Shown here: positions 1 through 11,269 of the stretch, piece by piece
How the letters are laid out: each line of letters starts with the position of its first letter
Position numbering within the stretch: position 1 is the stretch's first letter
From: Phyllostachys edulis
Taxonomy: Eukaryota > Streptophyta > Magnoliopsida > Poales > Poaceae
Direction: 5' to 3'
Assembly: GCA_036346405.1 (NCBI GenBank)
Contig: CM070546.1
Span: 108,196,826 to 108,260,825 of the forward strand
DNA length: 64,000 nucleotides
Notes under the pieces: model-generated
The model's database searches: none
What the model saw: only the letters and a program-made list of their open reading frames with translations
What the model was told of the DNA's origin: nothing
Program-made: the position numbers and the translations under genes

Positions 1-1469
1 AAAATTTTGAGCGCAACAAAGTCTGGTCCTTAGTCCCACCTCCTCTTGGTCATAATGTTATTGGAACTAAATGAGTTTTTAAGAATAAACAAAGTGAGGA
101 TGGTGTTGTTGTTCGAAATAAGGCAAGACTTGTGGCTTAGGGTTTTACCCAGGTGGAAGGTCTTGATTTTGGTGAAACTTTTACACCTGTTGCTCGTTTA
201 GAAGCCATTAGAATTCTTTTAGCTTTTGCTGCTTCTAAAGGTTTCAGGTTGTATCAAATGGATGTTAAAAGTGTCTTCCTTAATGGCTATATTGAGGAAG
301 AGGTCTATGTAAGACAGCCTCCTAGGTTTGAAAATCCGAAATTTCCTGATCATGTCTGCAAACTGTCCAAAGCTTTATATGGTTTAAAGCAAGCTCCAAG
401 AGCATGGTATGATAGGCTTAAATCATATTTGCGGAGTAATGACTTTCAGATGGGCAAGGTAGATAAAACTTTGTTTTCACTCAAGCATGGTAGTGATTTT
501 TTACTTGTTCAGATTTATGTGGATGATATCATCTTTGGTGGTTCTTCTCATGCTCTTGTTTCCAAGTTTTCAGATACTATGAGCAGGGAATTTGAAATGA
601 GCATGATGGGAGAACTCACGTTCTTCCTAGGTTTTCAGATCAAGCAATCAAGGAAGGGTATTTTTGTTCATCAAACCAAATACACCAAGGATCTTCTTCG
701 TCGCTTTGACATGGGGACAAGTAAACCAGTCTCCACACCAATGGGATCCATAACAGTGTTAGACCCTGATGAGGATGGAGAGTCTGTTGATCAAAAAGAG
801 TACAGAAGCATGATTGGTTCACTTCTGTATCTCACTGCTTAAAGGCTAGACATTCACTTTGCTGTATATCTATGTGCTCGTTTTCAAGCTTCCCCACGTG
901 CTTCACATCGTCAAGCGGTCAAACGAATCTTCAGGTATCTTTAGTCAACTTTGGAATTTGGCTTGTGGTATTCTTCTTCATCTTGCCTTACCCTTAGAGC
1001 TTTCTCAGATGCTGATTTTAGGGGTTGTAGAATTGATAGGAAGTGCACTTCTGACACTTATCACTTCTTAGGCACATCTCTTATGTCTTGGGCTTCTAGA
1101 AAACAATTGTCTGTTGCTCTTTCCACAACTAAGGCTGAATATGTTGCTGCCGCTTCTTGTTGCTCTCAATTGCTTTGGATGACTTTTACTCTTAAGGATT
1201 TTGTTTTAAATTTGGATAGTGCTCCACTCTTCTGTGATAACACTAGCGCTATTTGTATTGCTAAAAATCCTGTGCAACATTCAAGAACCAAACACATTGA
1301 TATTCGGTATCATTTTCTGAGAGATCATGTTGAAAAGGGAGATGTTGCTTTGCATTTTATTGATACAAAGTCTCAAGTTGCTGATATTTTCACAAAACAG
1401 CTTGATACTGCTCAGTTTGCTCTTTTGCGAAGTGAATTGGGTGTGTTGCATCCAATGGGTTTATTTTGA
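1..1469 (+). pseudogene. copia pol remnant: reverse transcriptase and RNase H
   Basis: This encodes the end of a copia polyprotein whose reverse transcriptase and RNase H copy element RNA into DNA inside virus-like particles. In-frame stops occur near 70 and 138, before a long open stretch (153-842). That stretch contains the copia RT features: a segment like QMDVKSVFLNG, ALYGLKQAPRAWYDRL, and the catalytic YVDD box near 520. The frame then shifts around 840-950. RNase H follows, with the SDAD and STTKAEY motifs, the KHIDIRYHFLRDH block, and an end at GVLHPMGLF. The stop is immediately followed by a purine tract. Stops and a frameshift make it nonfunctional. Confidence 0.9.
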
Positions 1470-1834
1470 GGGGGAGTTTGGGTTTTAAAAGTTCATAAAC
1501 CTTGTCTTGACAAACAGATCATCAAGTCCAAGCCATTGAAATCAAATGAGTTGTAGAGCTTTCTTTATCATATTTATTCATGTGCTGTGTAGCTTTAATC
1601 TTTACTGGTTATAATTAATTTGCTACATAAGAACTAAAGCATGACATATCTAAATACTTTGACTAGATTGATTATTGTTATCACCTTGTGATTTTCATCG
1701 AAAAGGATGAGCTTGTTTGTGAGTCTTATTTTAAATCATGGTTTTAAAGTAGGTATGTCTCTCATTGCAATCCTGCGATGCTCACTCATTTTGGCATGTT
1801 ATAAAAATAAAAAATAAAAATTAGAAAGAGACAT

Positions 1835-2008
1835 TTGAAAAGATGTATGCTTCAAGCATGCCATACATATCTATGTATTCAAAAGAAAAAAAAGGCACAC
1901 AAAAGTGCTCAAATGAAAAGAAGTATGCTTCAAGCATGCCACTAGTGAAAAGAAGTATGCTTCAAGTATGCCACCTTGAAAATAAGTATGCTACAAGCAT
2001 GCCACATG
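1835..2008 (+). repeat. short tandem array of palindromic units (GTATGCTTCAAGCATGCC)
   Basis: Four variants of a unit near 30 bp, of the form GAAAAGAAGTATGCTTCAAG followed by CATGCCAC, lie within 170 bp. Each carries a nearly perfect palindrome, with GCATGCTT pairing with AAGCATAC. The same array recurs at 16597-16735 in the inverted relative. It may be an RNA hairpin array in the element's 3' untranslated region. Confidence 0.75.
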
Positions 2009-2521
2009 CATAAGATTTGAATGTGAAGCGATAGGGTGTGAATATAAGACTGATAGCTCATCTAGATTTAACTTTTGCCTCACTGTTAGGCTTTAACCTT
2101 TCATGGTGATATCTCTTTGTGGTCTTATAATCGTTTTAGTCATTGTTTGAGATGCCATGTCATTGAATTAAAACTGCTTAATTATTCTACAAACTTGTTT
2201 TGACTTTGCTACATGATACATGTTTTTATATGATCCTGTTAAGCTCTACTCAAAAATGGCTTGGTTAATCTATTAAATTGAATTGAAAAATCAGCACAGC
2301 TTCTGGCTTTTTACTCTCCTTGCTCTTTTCTCTGATGTATTCTCTCTCGGAAGTTCTTGCTGAGTACATTGTCAAAGGGGGAGAAAGATGGAGAAATAAA
2401 ATTGGATTTGTGCTTGTGTTGAGGGGGAGTTTCAGTTTCTCGATTTTATGCCTTGCAAATTTTGAAACCTTCTTTTTGCAAATTCTTCTTTCTACTTTGA
2501 AGTGTTGTCAATATATTCATC

Positions 2522-2533
2522 AAGGGGGAAGAT
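2522..2533 (+). promoter_or_regulatory. polypurine tract of the 1-3750 copia element
   Basis: AAGGGGGAAGAT directly precedes the TGTTGG start of the LTR. The equivalent AAGGGGGAGAT sits at the same place in the element at 14798-22374. This tract primes plus-strand DNA synthesis. Confidence 0.85.
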
Positions 2534-3750
2534 TGTTGGACCATGGGGCGTGGTCGTGGTTTTTACTGTTGAATAATTGACCCTTGGATTGCATCGGAAT
2601 TTGCGATTGTTGGAAGGTTCTGTTGTTCCGTTTGGGCAGTTTGTTTAAGGTCTTTTCAGGTTCGCCGGAGGTCCTCAAGATCCTTCTAAGAAGCACTCAC
2701 GTGGACGCATCAGGACCATCCAGGAGCTCCCCAGGTGTTATCTGGACCATCCAAGACCTCCCCAAGGAATATCAGCGCGCATCAATCGTGTCCGTCCAGG
2801 ACCTCTCCAGGAGAACTAACACGCATCAATTGCAACCATCCAGGACCTCTCTAGGAGAACCAACGCGCATCAATTGCGTCCGTCTAGGATCTCCCCAGAT
2901 CGATCTCGACCATTCAGACCTCCTCGAGCTTCAACGTGATTGATCTGGACCACCCAGACCTCCCTGGAGCTATCTGGACCGTCCAAGACCCCCCCTGTGA
3001 AGAGGTCTTCCGAGTATTGTAGCTTCGAGTACTGTTCATCACGAGCACTGTCGCGAGGAGGTCTTCTAAAGTACTGCTCATTCCGAGGTACTGTAGTGAG
3101 GAGGTCTTCGAGTGACTGTAGCAAGGTGGTCTTCTAGTTACTGTAGCGAGGAGGTCTTTCGAGTATTGCAGCTCCGATACTGTTCATCTCGGGTACTATA
3201 GCACGGAGGTTGTCTTTGCAAAAAGATAAGTCTGTTCAGGATCACCCAGAGATCCTCCACGACCTCCCAGAAGGTCTTTGTGGAGGTCGCTCAAGACCAC
3301 CCAGGAGGTCCTTTAGGACCTCCTAAGAGGACTTTGCAGTGGTCTTTGAGGATGTCCTCCAGGACCTCCCAGGACGGTTTTCCAGGACCACTCACGAGGT
3401 CTTTCACAAGGTCTTGCAGAACCACCCGAAGGTCTTCTCAGGATCACCCAGAGGTCTTCACGAGACCACCCTATTCATCCCAATTACTGTTGCTTTGAGT
3501 GCTACGGTGCAGGTGAGTGGTCGTAGACTTGGTGGAAGTAGTCGTAGACGTCGTGGACGTCTTGGAGGTGGTCGTAGAGATACTGGAATTGATCATAGAC
3601 GTCTTGGAGGTGGTCATAGACCTACTAAACTGGCTGCAGACCTGGTTGATAGTGTGTTATGCATGGGTGAACTAATATTGGTCAAGTTGGAGAACTTGTG
3701 CTGGGATATGTTCTTTGGTCTTTGCATGTGCAGGTTGAGCGTGGAGAACT
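2534..3750 (+). repeat. 3' LTR of the copia element, interrupted and truncated
   Basis: The start (TGTTGGACCATG, then GAATAATTGA) matches the LTR of the 14798-22374 element. Similarity resumes near 3675-3745 (GGTCAAGTTGG and TCTTTGCATGTGCAGG). Between about 2578 and 3665 lies unrelated sequence rich in GACCTCC and GGTCTTC words. No LTR end is seen; after about 3750 the sequence becomes part of another copia element. Confidence 0.7.
2640..3480. repeat. degenerate GACCTCC/GGTCTTC tandem-like tract
   Basis: Short units such as ACCATCCAGGACCTCCCC and GAGGAGGTCTTC recur with variation for about 840 bp. The open frames across it (2584-2943, 3280-3498) are products of the repetition and resemble no protein. 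The motif recalls the minisatellite-bearing gypsy LTR at 55.8-59.8 kb, so this may be a piece of a related LTR inserted in the copia LTR. Confidence 0.6.
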
Positions 3751-3766
3751 CAGTCAGATCTATAAT

Positions 3767-3778
3767 GCTTTGATATCA
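3767..3778 (-). promoter_or_regulatory. degenerate initiator-Met tRNA primer-binding site
   Basis: On the minus strand this reads TGATATCAAAGC, two changes from the common copia site TGGTATCAGAGC. It lies two bases after an LTR end (read on minus), which fixes the orientation of the LTR at 3781-4077. Confidence 0.65.
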
Positions 3779-3780
3779 CT

Positions 3781-4077
3781 TGTTTGAAAAATAGAGACAA
3801 AATAGACACGAATTTTTACGTGAAAAATCCTTACGGGAAAAAACCACAGATGGCAACCGGTGATGATCACTATATGAGGAGCGTTTACAAAACGCAGAGG
3901 GATTACAATGAGACGTCAACTCTCATCGTACGGCTTACAAGAGGTATATAAAAGGGTAAAATAATTTTGAGTCCAAGTAAGAAAACTAATCCTCTAATAT
4001 AACAACTGGTCCACTAATAATGTATATTTAGATTTAACTATATAAGAAATTCGGATCATAAATCACAAATATCAACA
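3781..4077 (-). repeat. short copia LTR (5' LTR of a truncated minus-strand element)
   Basis: Read on the minus strand, this 297-bp unit begins TGTTGATATTTG and ends TTTTTCAAACA, giving TG..CA ends, and is followed by a primer-binding-site-like sequence. Only some 20-30 bp of the internal region remain before the SIRE-like LTR sequence. It is a broken copia element that joined the 3' LTR remnant. No target duplication can be assigned. Confidence 0.7.
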
Positions 4078-5278
4078 ATGACACCCTGCCGCCATCGCGC
4101 GGCCCCACAAAACCCTGACTCATCATCATCAGGGGCCTGATCTAAGTAAATGTGCCCACCACTGTGGCTACCTGTCCCCCTCCCTCCCCTCCATCCACAT
4201 CAAAAGACAAAGAATTGAGCTTTCGTGGCCACTACTAGTACCGCGCTATGGCAGCAGCAGCAGGAGGAAATGTGCCTGTACGTGTCACTGCAGAAACCCA
4301 CATGCAGGTGCAGTGGTAGTAGCTGTAGTTTATTGCCTTATTAGCCGGCTTCTTGTACAGATCTTGGCCAGGCACCTACACACCACTCGCAGTTGCCGCA
4401 ACCTCGAAGGCTTGGAGGGAGGCAGCGAGAGAGGAGCTGCGGTCTTGTGAATAGTTAAAGGTGCCATTTTTCTTTCGTTCTTTCTTCGTTCTCGTCTCTC
4501 ATTTAGTTTTATAATGCCGGGATGGCAGCCGAAGAACTTGAGTGCTTCTGACCTTTTTGCAAGTGTTTTGGTAAATTCTTTTACTTGGCCACTCTGGTTT
4601 TGGGGTTGTTTAGTTGGGGTAGCCCAAGAAGAATGTGAATGGGAGTTCAAGAAATTTGTAGCTTGGTTGTGATTTTTTAGGCCATTTTTTGTAGCTAGCT
4701 AGGGTATTTCTTTGTGATGAAAAAAAAGCTAGGGGAATTCTGTGTATTTGGGGAGGTCCAGAACTGTGTAGTGTTGCTGTGATTAGTTAGATTATTTTGG
4801 GAGAGTTTGAGGTTTAGGATTTGTCCAATTTGACAGCAGGGGAGTTCTGTGCAGAGTTAAGGAGACCAATGAGTTCTAACTACCACCCTCTTCCACCTCG
4901 ATTTGCTTTTGCTTTTACTTTTTGCCTTTCTGTGGGAGAAAGTAGGGCACTGCTTGCGAATTCTTTGTTTTCGACATGATCTGTGTGATATTTGGGCACT
5001 GATGAATCAAAAAATGGCAGGTGGTTAGTCAATGCACAGATATTCCGTGGGCAAATAGAGAAAAGCACCCATAGCTTTCTTGTAACCAATTCTTCAACTG
5101 CTTGTCCTTGTCTATTTAATTAGTCCTCAGTCGCTATTTCTTGCAAAAGACAGTGATTTGAAAGATATGGTAGTTTATCATACAACGTCCTAATTTTGTA
5201 TGTATGTTTTCCTTGTGTAGGAATAGCTGTCTTGTACTAATTCACAGGTTCCTCTTAACTTTCTTTGTTCTTATCCAG
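4078..5278 (+). promoter_or_regulatory. upstream region and 5' UTR/intron of the host gene
   Basis: No coding exon is seen in this 1.2 kb. It holds GC-rich then T-rich sequence typical of a grass 5' region: a purine-rich leader near 4400-4440, T-rich intron-like DNA from 4450, and a splice acceptor TTATCCAG ending at 5278. The transcription start and first donor are not fixed by the sequence. The role is inferred from position upstream of the DUF3741/DUF4378 gene. Confidence 0.4.
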
Positions 5279-5367
5279 GCTCATGAGTTCAGACAGTCAT
5301 CGACTCCTGAGGGAAATAAGTTCTTAAATTGGCATCTCTTGCATAAATTATACGGAATCAAGATAAT
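5279..5367 (+). other. probable noncoding 5' UTR exon of the host gene
   Basis: This segment is bounded by a good acceptor (TTATCCAG) and a consensus donor (GTAAGT at 5368). Joined to the next exon at 5486 (acceptor CGTTCCAG), the longest frame meets a stop just before the presumed start codon at 5496. An upstream ATG at 5283 opens a frame of about 14 codons, a possible small uORF. Splicing has not been tested. Confidence 0.5.
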
Positions 5368-5495
5368 GTAAGTTTCCTTGTTTCACATTTTGATCAGAAG
5401 ATCATGTTTGCTCACTTAAATTTGTTTAGTATATATTGTCTAACCATTTCAGTGTGCCTGTTCGTCTCTCCTCTGTTCGTTCCAGAAAATAGAAT

Positions 5496-6690
5496 ATGCA
5501 TCAAGACAGTTTCAGATCAGTGGTTTGCAGATCCCTTTCAAAGGGTCTTCCCTCCAGAAGCAAAGATGGCAGCTATCCTGAAACAGCTCAGTGTGATGTC
5601 CCTTGTGTTGTCACACTGCAACCTACAGTTTGCCGAGGCTGCCAAGGCCGGGATTGGAGCCCATCACAGAGTAACCGGGAGGAGAGGTCCATGTTATCAC
5701 GCAGAGATTACCTGATGGCGAACCCACTGTCCAAGCATTTTGCCGAGGACCTCCTAAGAGGTGCCATGGACCTCCAGGAGTCCCTTGTGATGCTTGAGAA
5801 GTTCCAAACAGCGTCACGGAGCATGAGGCAATCAAACAAGAAGAGAAGGCCTGAGACTGGTGAGAAATCACCAGAAATAACCGGAATCTGTGAATCCCTC
5901 TTGGAAGCATCAAATGCCAAGAAGGTATTGTCTGGAAGTATCAACAATGGATTAGATGGGAAACTAAGGAATTCTACTGATGAGCTGAAGGAAGTGATCA
6001 AGGATAGCCTTTACAGGAAGAACCTCTTGTCAGTGTTCTCTAATGATGCGCAGACCTCCTTGAGTCAGTCATCATGGTACACACCAAATAATTCTGCCAT
6101 ATCCAAGTCTACTAAGCAGAAGGTGGTGCCAAATTCAATTCCATCTTGCGCACCAGTGCAACCTGACAAGTCCAAATCCCCAAGCTTGGTAGTGAAGCTC
6201 ATGGGCCTTGATGGATTGCCCAAACACAATGTCAACACTGTCAAGAAAGACGAGACGATGAAGACAGTAAGTTCACCAAGGGCACGGTTTGATACCGAGA
6301 TGCCTAAGTCAAAAAAGCCACCGCCGCAAATATTTGGAGAGGACTGTCGGATTGATATCGAGATGCGTATGTCAGAAAAGCTACCACGACAGTTACTTGG
6401 AGAGGTCTCTGATCGTAAGGGGAAGGCAGAGCAGGAGATCACGGAGACAATGCAATTCAAAAGGCTTTTGAAGACCATGAAGGCTGACGAGCACAAGGTT
6501 CAGCAGCACAATGTTTGGATGAATTTTCCTTATTCACAAAAGGGCATCCTTCCTTCACATGATTCCTCAGTGGTTAATGAGCTTGGCTCAATGAAATCAA
6601 TTCAGAGAGAAAAAGGCATTGAGCAAGCTCGAACCAAAGCCCCCAAGGATATCAAGGTTGTATCTCATATAAGTCGAAAGCAGCAGATAA
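5496..6690 (+). CDS. DUF3741/DUF4378 (TRM/LONGIFOLIA-like) protein, exon part 1, cut by a copia insertion
   Basis: This is the first coding block (398 codons plus one base) of a plant-specific protein. Features in order: a start like those of family members (MHQDSFRSVVCRS); a conserved helix near residues 80-100 (HFAEDLLRGAMDLQESLVML); a VARLMGLD-like motif at about residues 230-240 (LVVKLMGLDGLP); and a basic, low-complexity middle. In Arabidopsis such proteins (TRM/LONGIFOLIA) bind TON1 or microtubules and shape cells; that role here is inferred. After 6690 the frame runs into the inserted LTR and stops after 11 foreign residues. Removal of the insert joins it in frame to 12783. Confidence 0.85.
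6686..6690. other. target site duplication GATAA (left copy)
   Basis: GATAA precedes the left LTR and recurs immediately after the right LTR at 12778-12782. It is the 5-bp duplication made by copia integrase and shows that the element is a complete insertion. Confidence 0.92.
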
Positions 6691-7128
6691 TGTGGGATTT
6701 TAATCTAAGGTCTAATCAACGTTAACCCTAAGCTCATTGAAGAACACCTAGTCTAATCATTATAGCGGAAGCGTGATTAACATACCCGAACTGGAGGAAG
6801 CCATGAGTAGTTGTAGATGGGTTGATGTAGAAGCCAGTCGGTGGCTGCAGAGGAGCCGTGGGCGAGGATGGAGGTGTCTTGATGACGGTGACGGCGACCT
6901 CACGGTCTTCGTCTTCGCCATCAGAGCGCCCGTGAGAGATCGGGTTTGTTTAGGGGTGTTCGTTAGCCTAGAACCACACACGGGTAATCTACCTTCCGAG
7001 TCCCCTAATCCTTTTATATGGCGCTAAGTGAACGGGACCAAAACCAACTTGTTGGTTATGCCCCGATCGTATGCTGTGGTGGGCGTGCCCCTTAAATCTC
7101 GGATGCGATTAGCGAGATCAATCCAACA
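6691..7128 (-). repeat. 3' LTR of the inserted copia element
   Basis: This 438-bp LTR reads TGTTGGATTGATC to CCCACA on the minus strand. A TATA-like CATATAAAAGG lies near 7010-7020 on that strand. It matches 12335-12777 almost exactly except for three clusters of change near 6875-6940, 7065-7085 and 7100-7115. Confidence 0.93.
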
Positions 7129-7138
7129 TTCTCCCTTT
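7129..7138 (-). promoter_or_regulatory. polypurine tract of the inserted copia element
   Basis: The minus strand reads AAAGGGAGAA directly before the TGTTGG LTR start, as needed for plus-strand priming. Confidence 0.85.
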
Positions 7139-7339
7139 GATCGTAAGGCTAACATCATAAGCCCATTCTCAATAAAACAGCATACCAAAGTAATGCGTTG
7201 CATGACCAATGAAGTGTCATACAACCACAGTACCTATAGTGTACTATTCCATCTTGAAATGGATATTCATTATACTTTATGGGAGTTGGTTTGCTTTAAG
7301 GTCCTTTTATCCGTAATCGAGGCTTTCCAATAAACCCAT

Positions 7340-10330
7340 GCCGCAACATGATCACGAAAGATATTGGGTGGTAAGCCTTTAGTAAGCGGATCCGCAAGCA
7401 TTGACTTAGTACTAATATGCTTGATACTAATGGTTTGATCCGGATTCATCTTTCACAACATGGTACTTAATGTCAATGTGTTTGGCAAAGACCACTTGAC
7501 TTGTTGTTACTCAGATAAAAGACTGCGGGTTCGTTATCGCAAAGATAAGGTGAGTGGTTTAGAGATGCCGTCTACCACTCTAAGTCTCTGGATAAAATTC
7601 TTAAGCCATACAAACGCCCAAGAGCCTCATAACATGCCACAAACTCACTTGCATCGTTGAAGATGCCGTAAGGGTTTGTTTTGAGCTTTTCCACGAGATA
7701 GCTCCTCGTGAGTGTGAAGATATAACCCGACGTGGATTTCTTAGTATCAACACATCATAAAAAATCAATCAATAACCAACAACCTCAAGGTTGTCGAATT
7801 TTATATGTGAGCATGAAATGCTTAGTAGCTTGCATATAGCGCAAGACTTTCTTAACGGCCTTCCAAGTGGTCCGGTCTGGATTTGGTGATATCCGCCAAG
7901 CATCCGGTTATAAAAGCTAAATCGTATGTGTACATACTTGAGCATACATAATGCTTCCGACATTTGAAGCATAAGGAACCGACTTCATCGATCGGTTTCA
8001 TATTGGTTCCTTGGACATTGAAATGTCCCAAACTTATCGCCTTAACAATAGGAGCAAAGAGCGAGCACTTATGCATATTATATCTCTTTAGTACTCTGTC
8101 AATGTATGCCTTCGAGATAAACCTAATACTCCTTTGGACCTATCTCGGTGAATTTCAATGCCAAGAACGAAGAGGCATCACCAAGATCCTTCATATCAAA
8201 ATTAGATGAAAGAAATCTCTTGGTCTCATAAAGCATATCTCAGATCATTGCTAGCCAATAAGATGTCATCCACATAAAGAACTAAGATGGTGAATTTACT
8301 CCCTTGAACTTAACATATATGCGATTATCAACTTCATTTTCCTTAAACCCAAAATTCCTTATGACCTTATCGAATTTGAGGTACCATTGCCTTGACGCTT
8401 GCTTTAAGCCATAAATTGATTTCTTAAGTCAAGATCCCATATGCTCCTTGCCTTCCACAACAAAACCTTAGGTTGAGCCATGAAAACGTTTTCTTGCAAG
8501 TCGCCATTAAGGAATCTTCGTCTTAACATCCATCCGATGTAGCTCTAAATCATAATGAGCTACAAGTGCCATAACAATTTCAATGAATCTTTAGTTGAGA
8601 CAGAGAGAAAGTGTCATTATAGTCAATCCTTCTCTTTGTGAGAAGCCTTTTGCTACAAGCCTTGCTTTGAACCTTCGATATTTCCTTAGAGTCATGCTTG
8701 GTTTTGTAGACCCATTTCTGACCCTCATCGCTTTTGACTCGTCAGAATTTCTACTAAGTCCCATACATCATTAGTGCTCATAGACTTTAGTTCATCCTTC
8801 ATGGCATCAAGCCACTTAGAAGAATGTTCACTTATCATGGCCTCCTTATAAGAGGTGGGATCTTCCATCTTCCCTATATCATTAATATCCTCATTCATAT
8901 AAACAACATAATCATTTGGGATGGCAGATCTTCTCTCCATTGTGATCTTCTAATAGGTTCACAAACTATTGCAGGGACCGCCGAGGCTCATCATTAGGTA
9001 CAACATTAGGAATTTCAGAGACCTCAACATGGGTGCGACAACAAGATTTTGTAATTGGAGGTGCAACCACCGGGTATGAGAATAAAGATCTCGGGATAAG
9101 CGGTGAAGGAACATAAACCCGCTTCTCTTCAAGATCTATTTTCCGGCTCCGTGTCCTCGTCATTCTCTAAGAACACAGCAGTGTCTTGTTTCCACAAACT
9201 TAGTTATCCTATCAGACAAGAAAATCGATACCCTTTGGATCTTTCAGGTACCCAATAAAATGGCAACTTCTTCGCCTTAGGATCTAATTTCCCAATATGT
9301 GGATTAAATATCTTAGCTTCAAAGACGACAACCCCACACTCGTAAATATTTTAAACTTGGTTTCCTCCCACCATAATTCATAAGGTGTCTTAGGTAATCG
9401 ATTTATCGGGAACCCGATTAAGAATATGTGCGGCCGTCTTTAGTGCTTCCATCCACAAACCAGCTTTGCAAAGTAGAATAGCTAAGCATGCTCGCACCAT
9501 ATCCATAAGTGTACGGTTGCGTCGCTCAGCTACCCCATTCTGCTGAGGTTCACCTGGTGTAGAATATTGGGCAACGATGCCATTTTCCTGAAGGAACTTA
9601 GCGAAAGGGCCAGGAATTTGCCCATAAGGAGCATGTCTCCCATAATATTCTCCCCACGATCCGATCTTACCACTTTAATTCTTAGGTTGTGCTGATTTTC
9701 AACTTCATTTTAAATATCTTGAATTTGTCAAGTGATTCAGATCGGTCCTTAATGGGAAAGATATAACCATAACGGGAGAAATCATCGATGAATGTAATGA
9801 AGGAATCAAAACCATCCACCGATGTCACAGAAAAGGACCACAAATATCAAGATGAATTAATTCTAATAGTCTGTCTTTGCGAGTGGCTCCTTCTTTATTT
9901 GCTTTACATATTTTCCTTTAATGCAGTCAATGCAATGGTCTGAGTTAGAGAAATCTAATGGGTGGAGAATGTCTTCCTTAATGAGACGCTCCATTCTCCC
10001 CCTCGAAATGTGGCCTAAACGACAGTGCCACAGTTTCGAAGAAGTCTCATCATTATTTTTACGCTTAGTATCACACACATTCAAAGATATAAGAGATTCA
10101 TTAATGGAAAGCATATAGAGCTTGTCTTGTCTAAAAGCAAGACCAACATTATTTGAATTAAATGCAATAATGCACTTATTGTTACCAAAATTACATTTAA
10201 AACCATCATCGTCCAATAAAGAAACTGAGATCAAATTCCTTCTTATGGAAGGAACATAGACTACATTATTAAGACGAAGTATGAAGCCGCTATCTAAAAC
10301 TAATGAAACAGATCCAACTGATTCAACTTC
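7340..10330 (-). pseudogene. copia pol (integrase, reverse transcriptase, RNase H), multiply frameshifted
   Basis: Minus-strand fragments spell a copia pol. Near 9863-10234 is the GAG-pre-integrase region, with WHCRLGH and a CIDCIKGK zinc-site segment. Near 9500-9560 the integrase end QQNGVAERR can be read. At 8725-8940 is the start of the reverse transcriptase region (WLDAMKDELKSM). The catalytic LYVDDIL box is found near 8265-8290. RNase H-like sequence follows to about 7340. Frames shift so often that no domain is whole. It cannot supply its own enzymes as written. Confidence 0.85.
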
Positions 10331-10568
10331 GGCTTCCTTCCCATCCGCGACTCTAAGACTTCGCCCCTTTCTTAGTGTTCTCGCAGTATGGAATCCTCAG
10401 AAGAGTTGGTAACGTGCACGCTTGCACCGAGTCAATCCACCAAGACTTAAGGAGAAATCAAGATAAAGAGTTTCATCAATAAATGTTATTGTATCATTAC
10501 CCTTTTTGCGAGCCACTTTAAAACCGACACAATCCTTCCGAAAATGCCCCGATCGCTATGTATGACAT

Positions 10569-11260
10569 TCATCCCTTTAAGTGCTCCCGTGGAGCAACAT
10601 GGGGCTTAGGTGTATTGTGCACCTTAGGCCCCGACTTATCTGAATTAGGGAGTAATGACTTTTTCTTGGATTTGAAGTCCCCTGAGAACTTCCTTTTGTT
10701 AGGACCGCCAACTTGATTCACAAGATCTTTCTTTTCGGTCCTTATTCTCTCTTCCTCCTGGACACACATGGCGATTAAATCGCTCATGCTCCACTTATCT
10801 TTCTGAGTGTTGTAATTTATCTTAAAAGCAGTGTAGTCAGAAGGAAGAGAGGTCATAATAAAATGGACTAGGAAACCATCAGATATTTCCATGTCCATGC
10901 CCTTGAGTTTTCCTGCCATATCGGTCATCATCATGATATGCTCTCTTATGCTACCGGACCGTCATACTTAGTGGTTAAGAGCCTCGGATTAAAGTAATCG
11001 CATAGACTTTAGTAGAGCCTCTGAATTTTTCCTCAACCGAAGCTGTACTCCTTAGCATTTTCGAATCTGGGATTGCTCCGATTCCAACCGAGATAGAGGT
11101 CTTCATTATCATTAGTGACAAAGGTTAGACCGCTCCCATTTTTCAGCATTAGTGTCATAAGTTTTCTTTTTCTCATCGTAATTTTCCTCACCGTCGGTGG
11201 GGGGAATGGGAGGGGCCACTCTTAATGCATAATCAAGGTCTAAAACTCCAAGGACAACTG
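10569..11260 (-). pseudogene. copia gag remnant
   Basis: The open part (10569-10934) holds a gag core segment with FLVHFIMTSLPSDYTAFK, then a basic tail (KRKFSGDFKSKKK) that would precede a zinc knuckle; just past it near 10505-10560 is a broken knuckle region. Upstream codons to about 11260 are frameshifted. Gag would build the particle that packages element RNA. The tail HVAPREHLKG ends at a stop before the knuckle. Confidence 0.75.
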
Positions 11261-11269
11261 AAATTCTCT

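Larger units (their letters stand above)
1..2533 (+). mobile_element. Ty1/copia (SIRE/Maximus-like) element, internal 3' portion, 5' end outside window
   Basis: The left edge of the window lies inside a plus-strand copia retrotransposon. It holds the end of pol, about 1.06 kb of noncoding DNA, and a polypurine tract directly before a TGTTGG LTR start. The noncoding block and the LTR start match, in reverse orientation, the complete element at 14798-22374, so both belong to one family. A long stretch between RNase H and the 3' LTR is typical of the SIRE/Maximus lineage; the lineage name is an inference from structure and RNase H style, not from a search. Confidence 0.85.
1470..2533 (+). other. 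noncoding region between pol and 3' LTR of the copia element
   Basis: About 1.06 kb without a convincing gene. It begins with a purine tract just after the pol stop (GAGGGGGAG) and ends with the true polypurine tract. Its sequence, including the block around 2086-2130, aligns in inverse orientation with 16030-17165 of the second family member. In SIRE-like elements an env-like frame can occupy this position, but no long open frame is seen here. Confidence 0.7.

Noticed and set aside
2320..3773. Series of plus-strand open frames
   Set aside because: They span a polypurine tract, an LTR and tandem motifs; no family resemblance.
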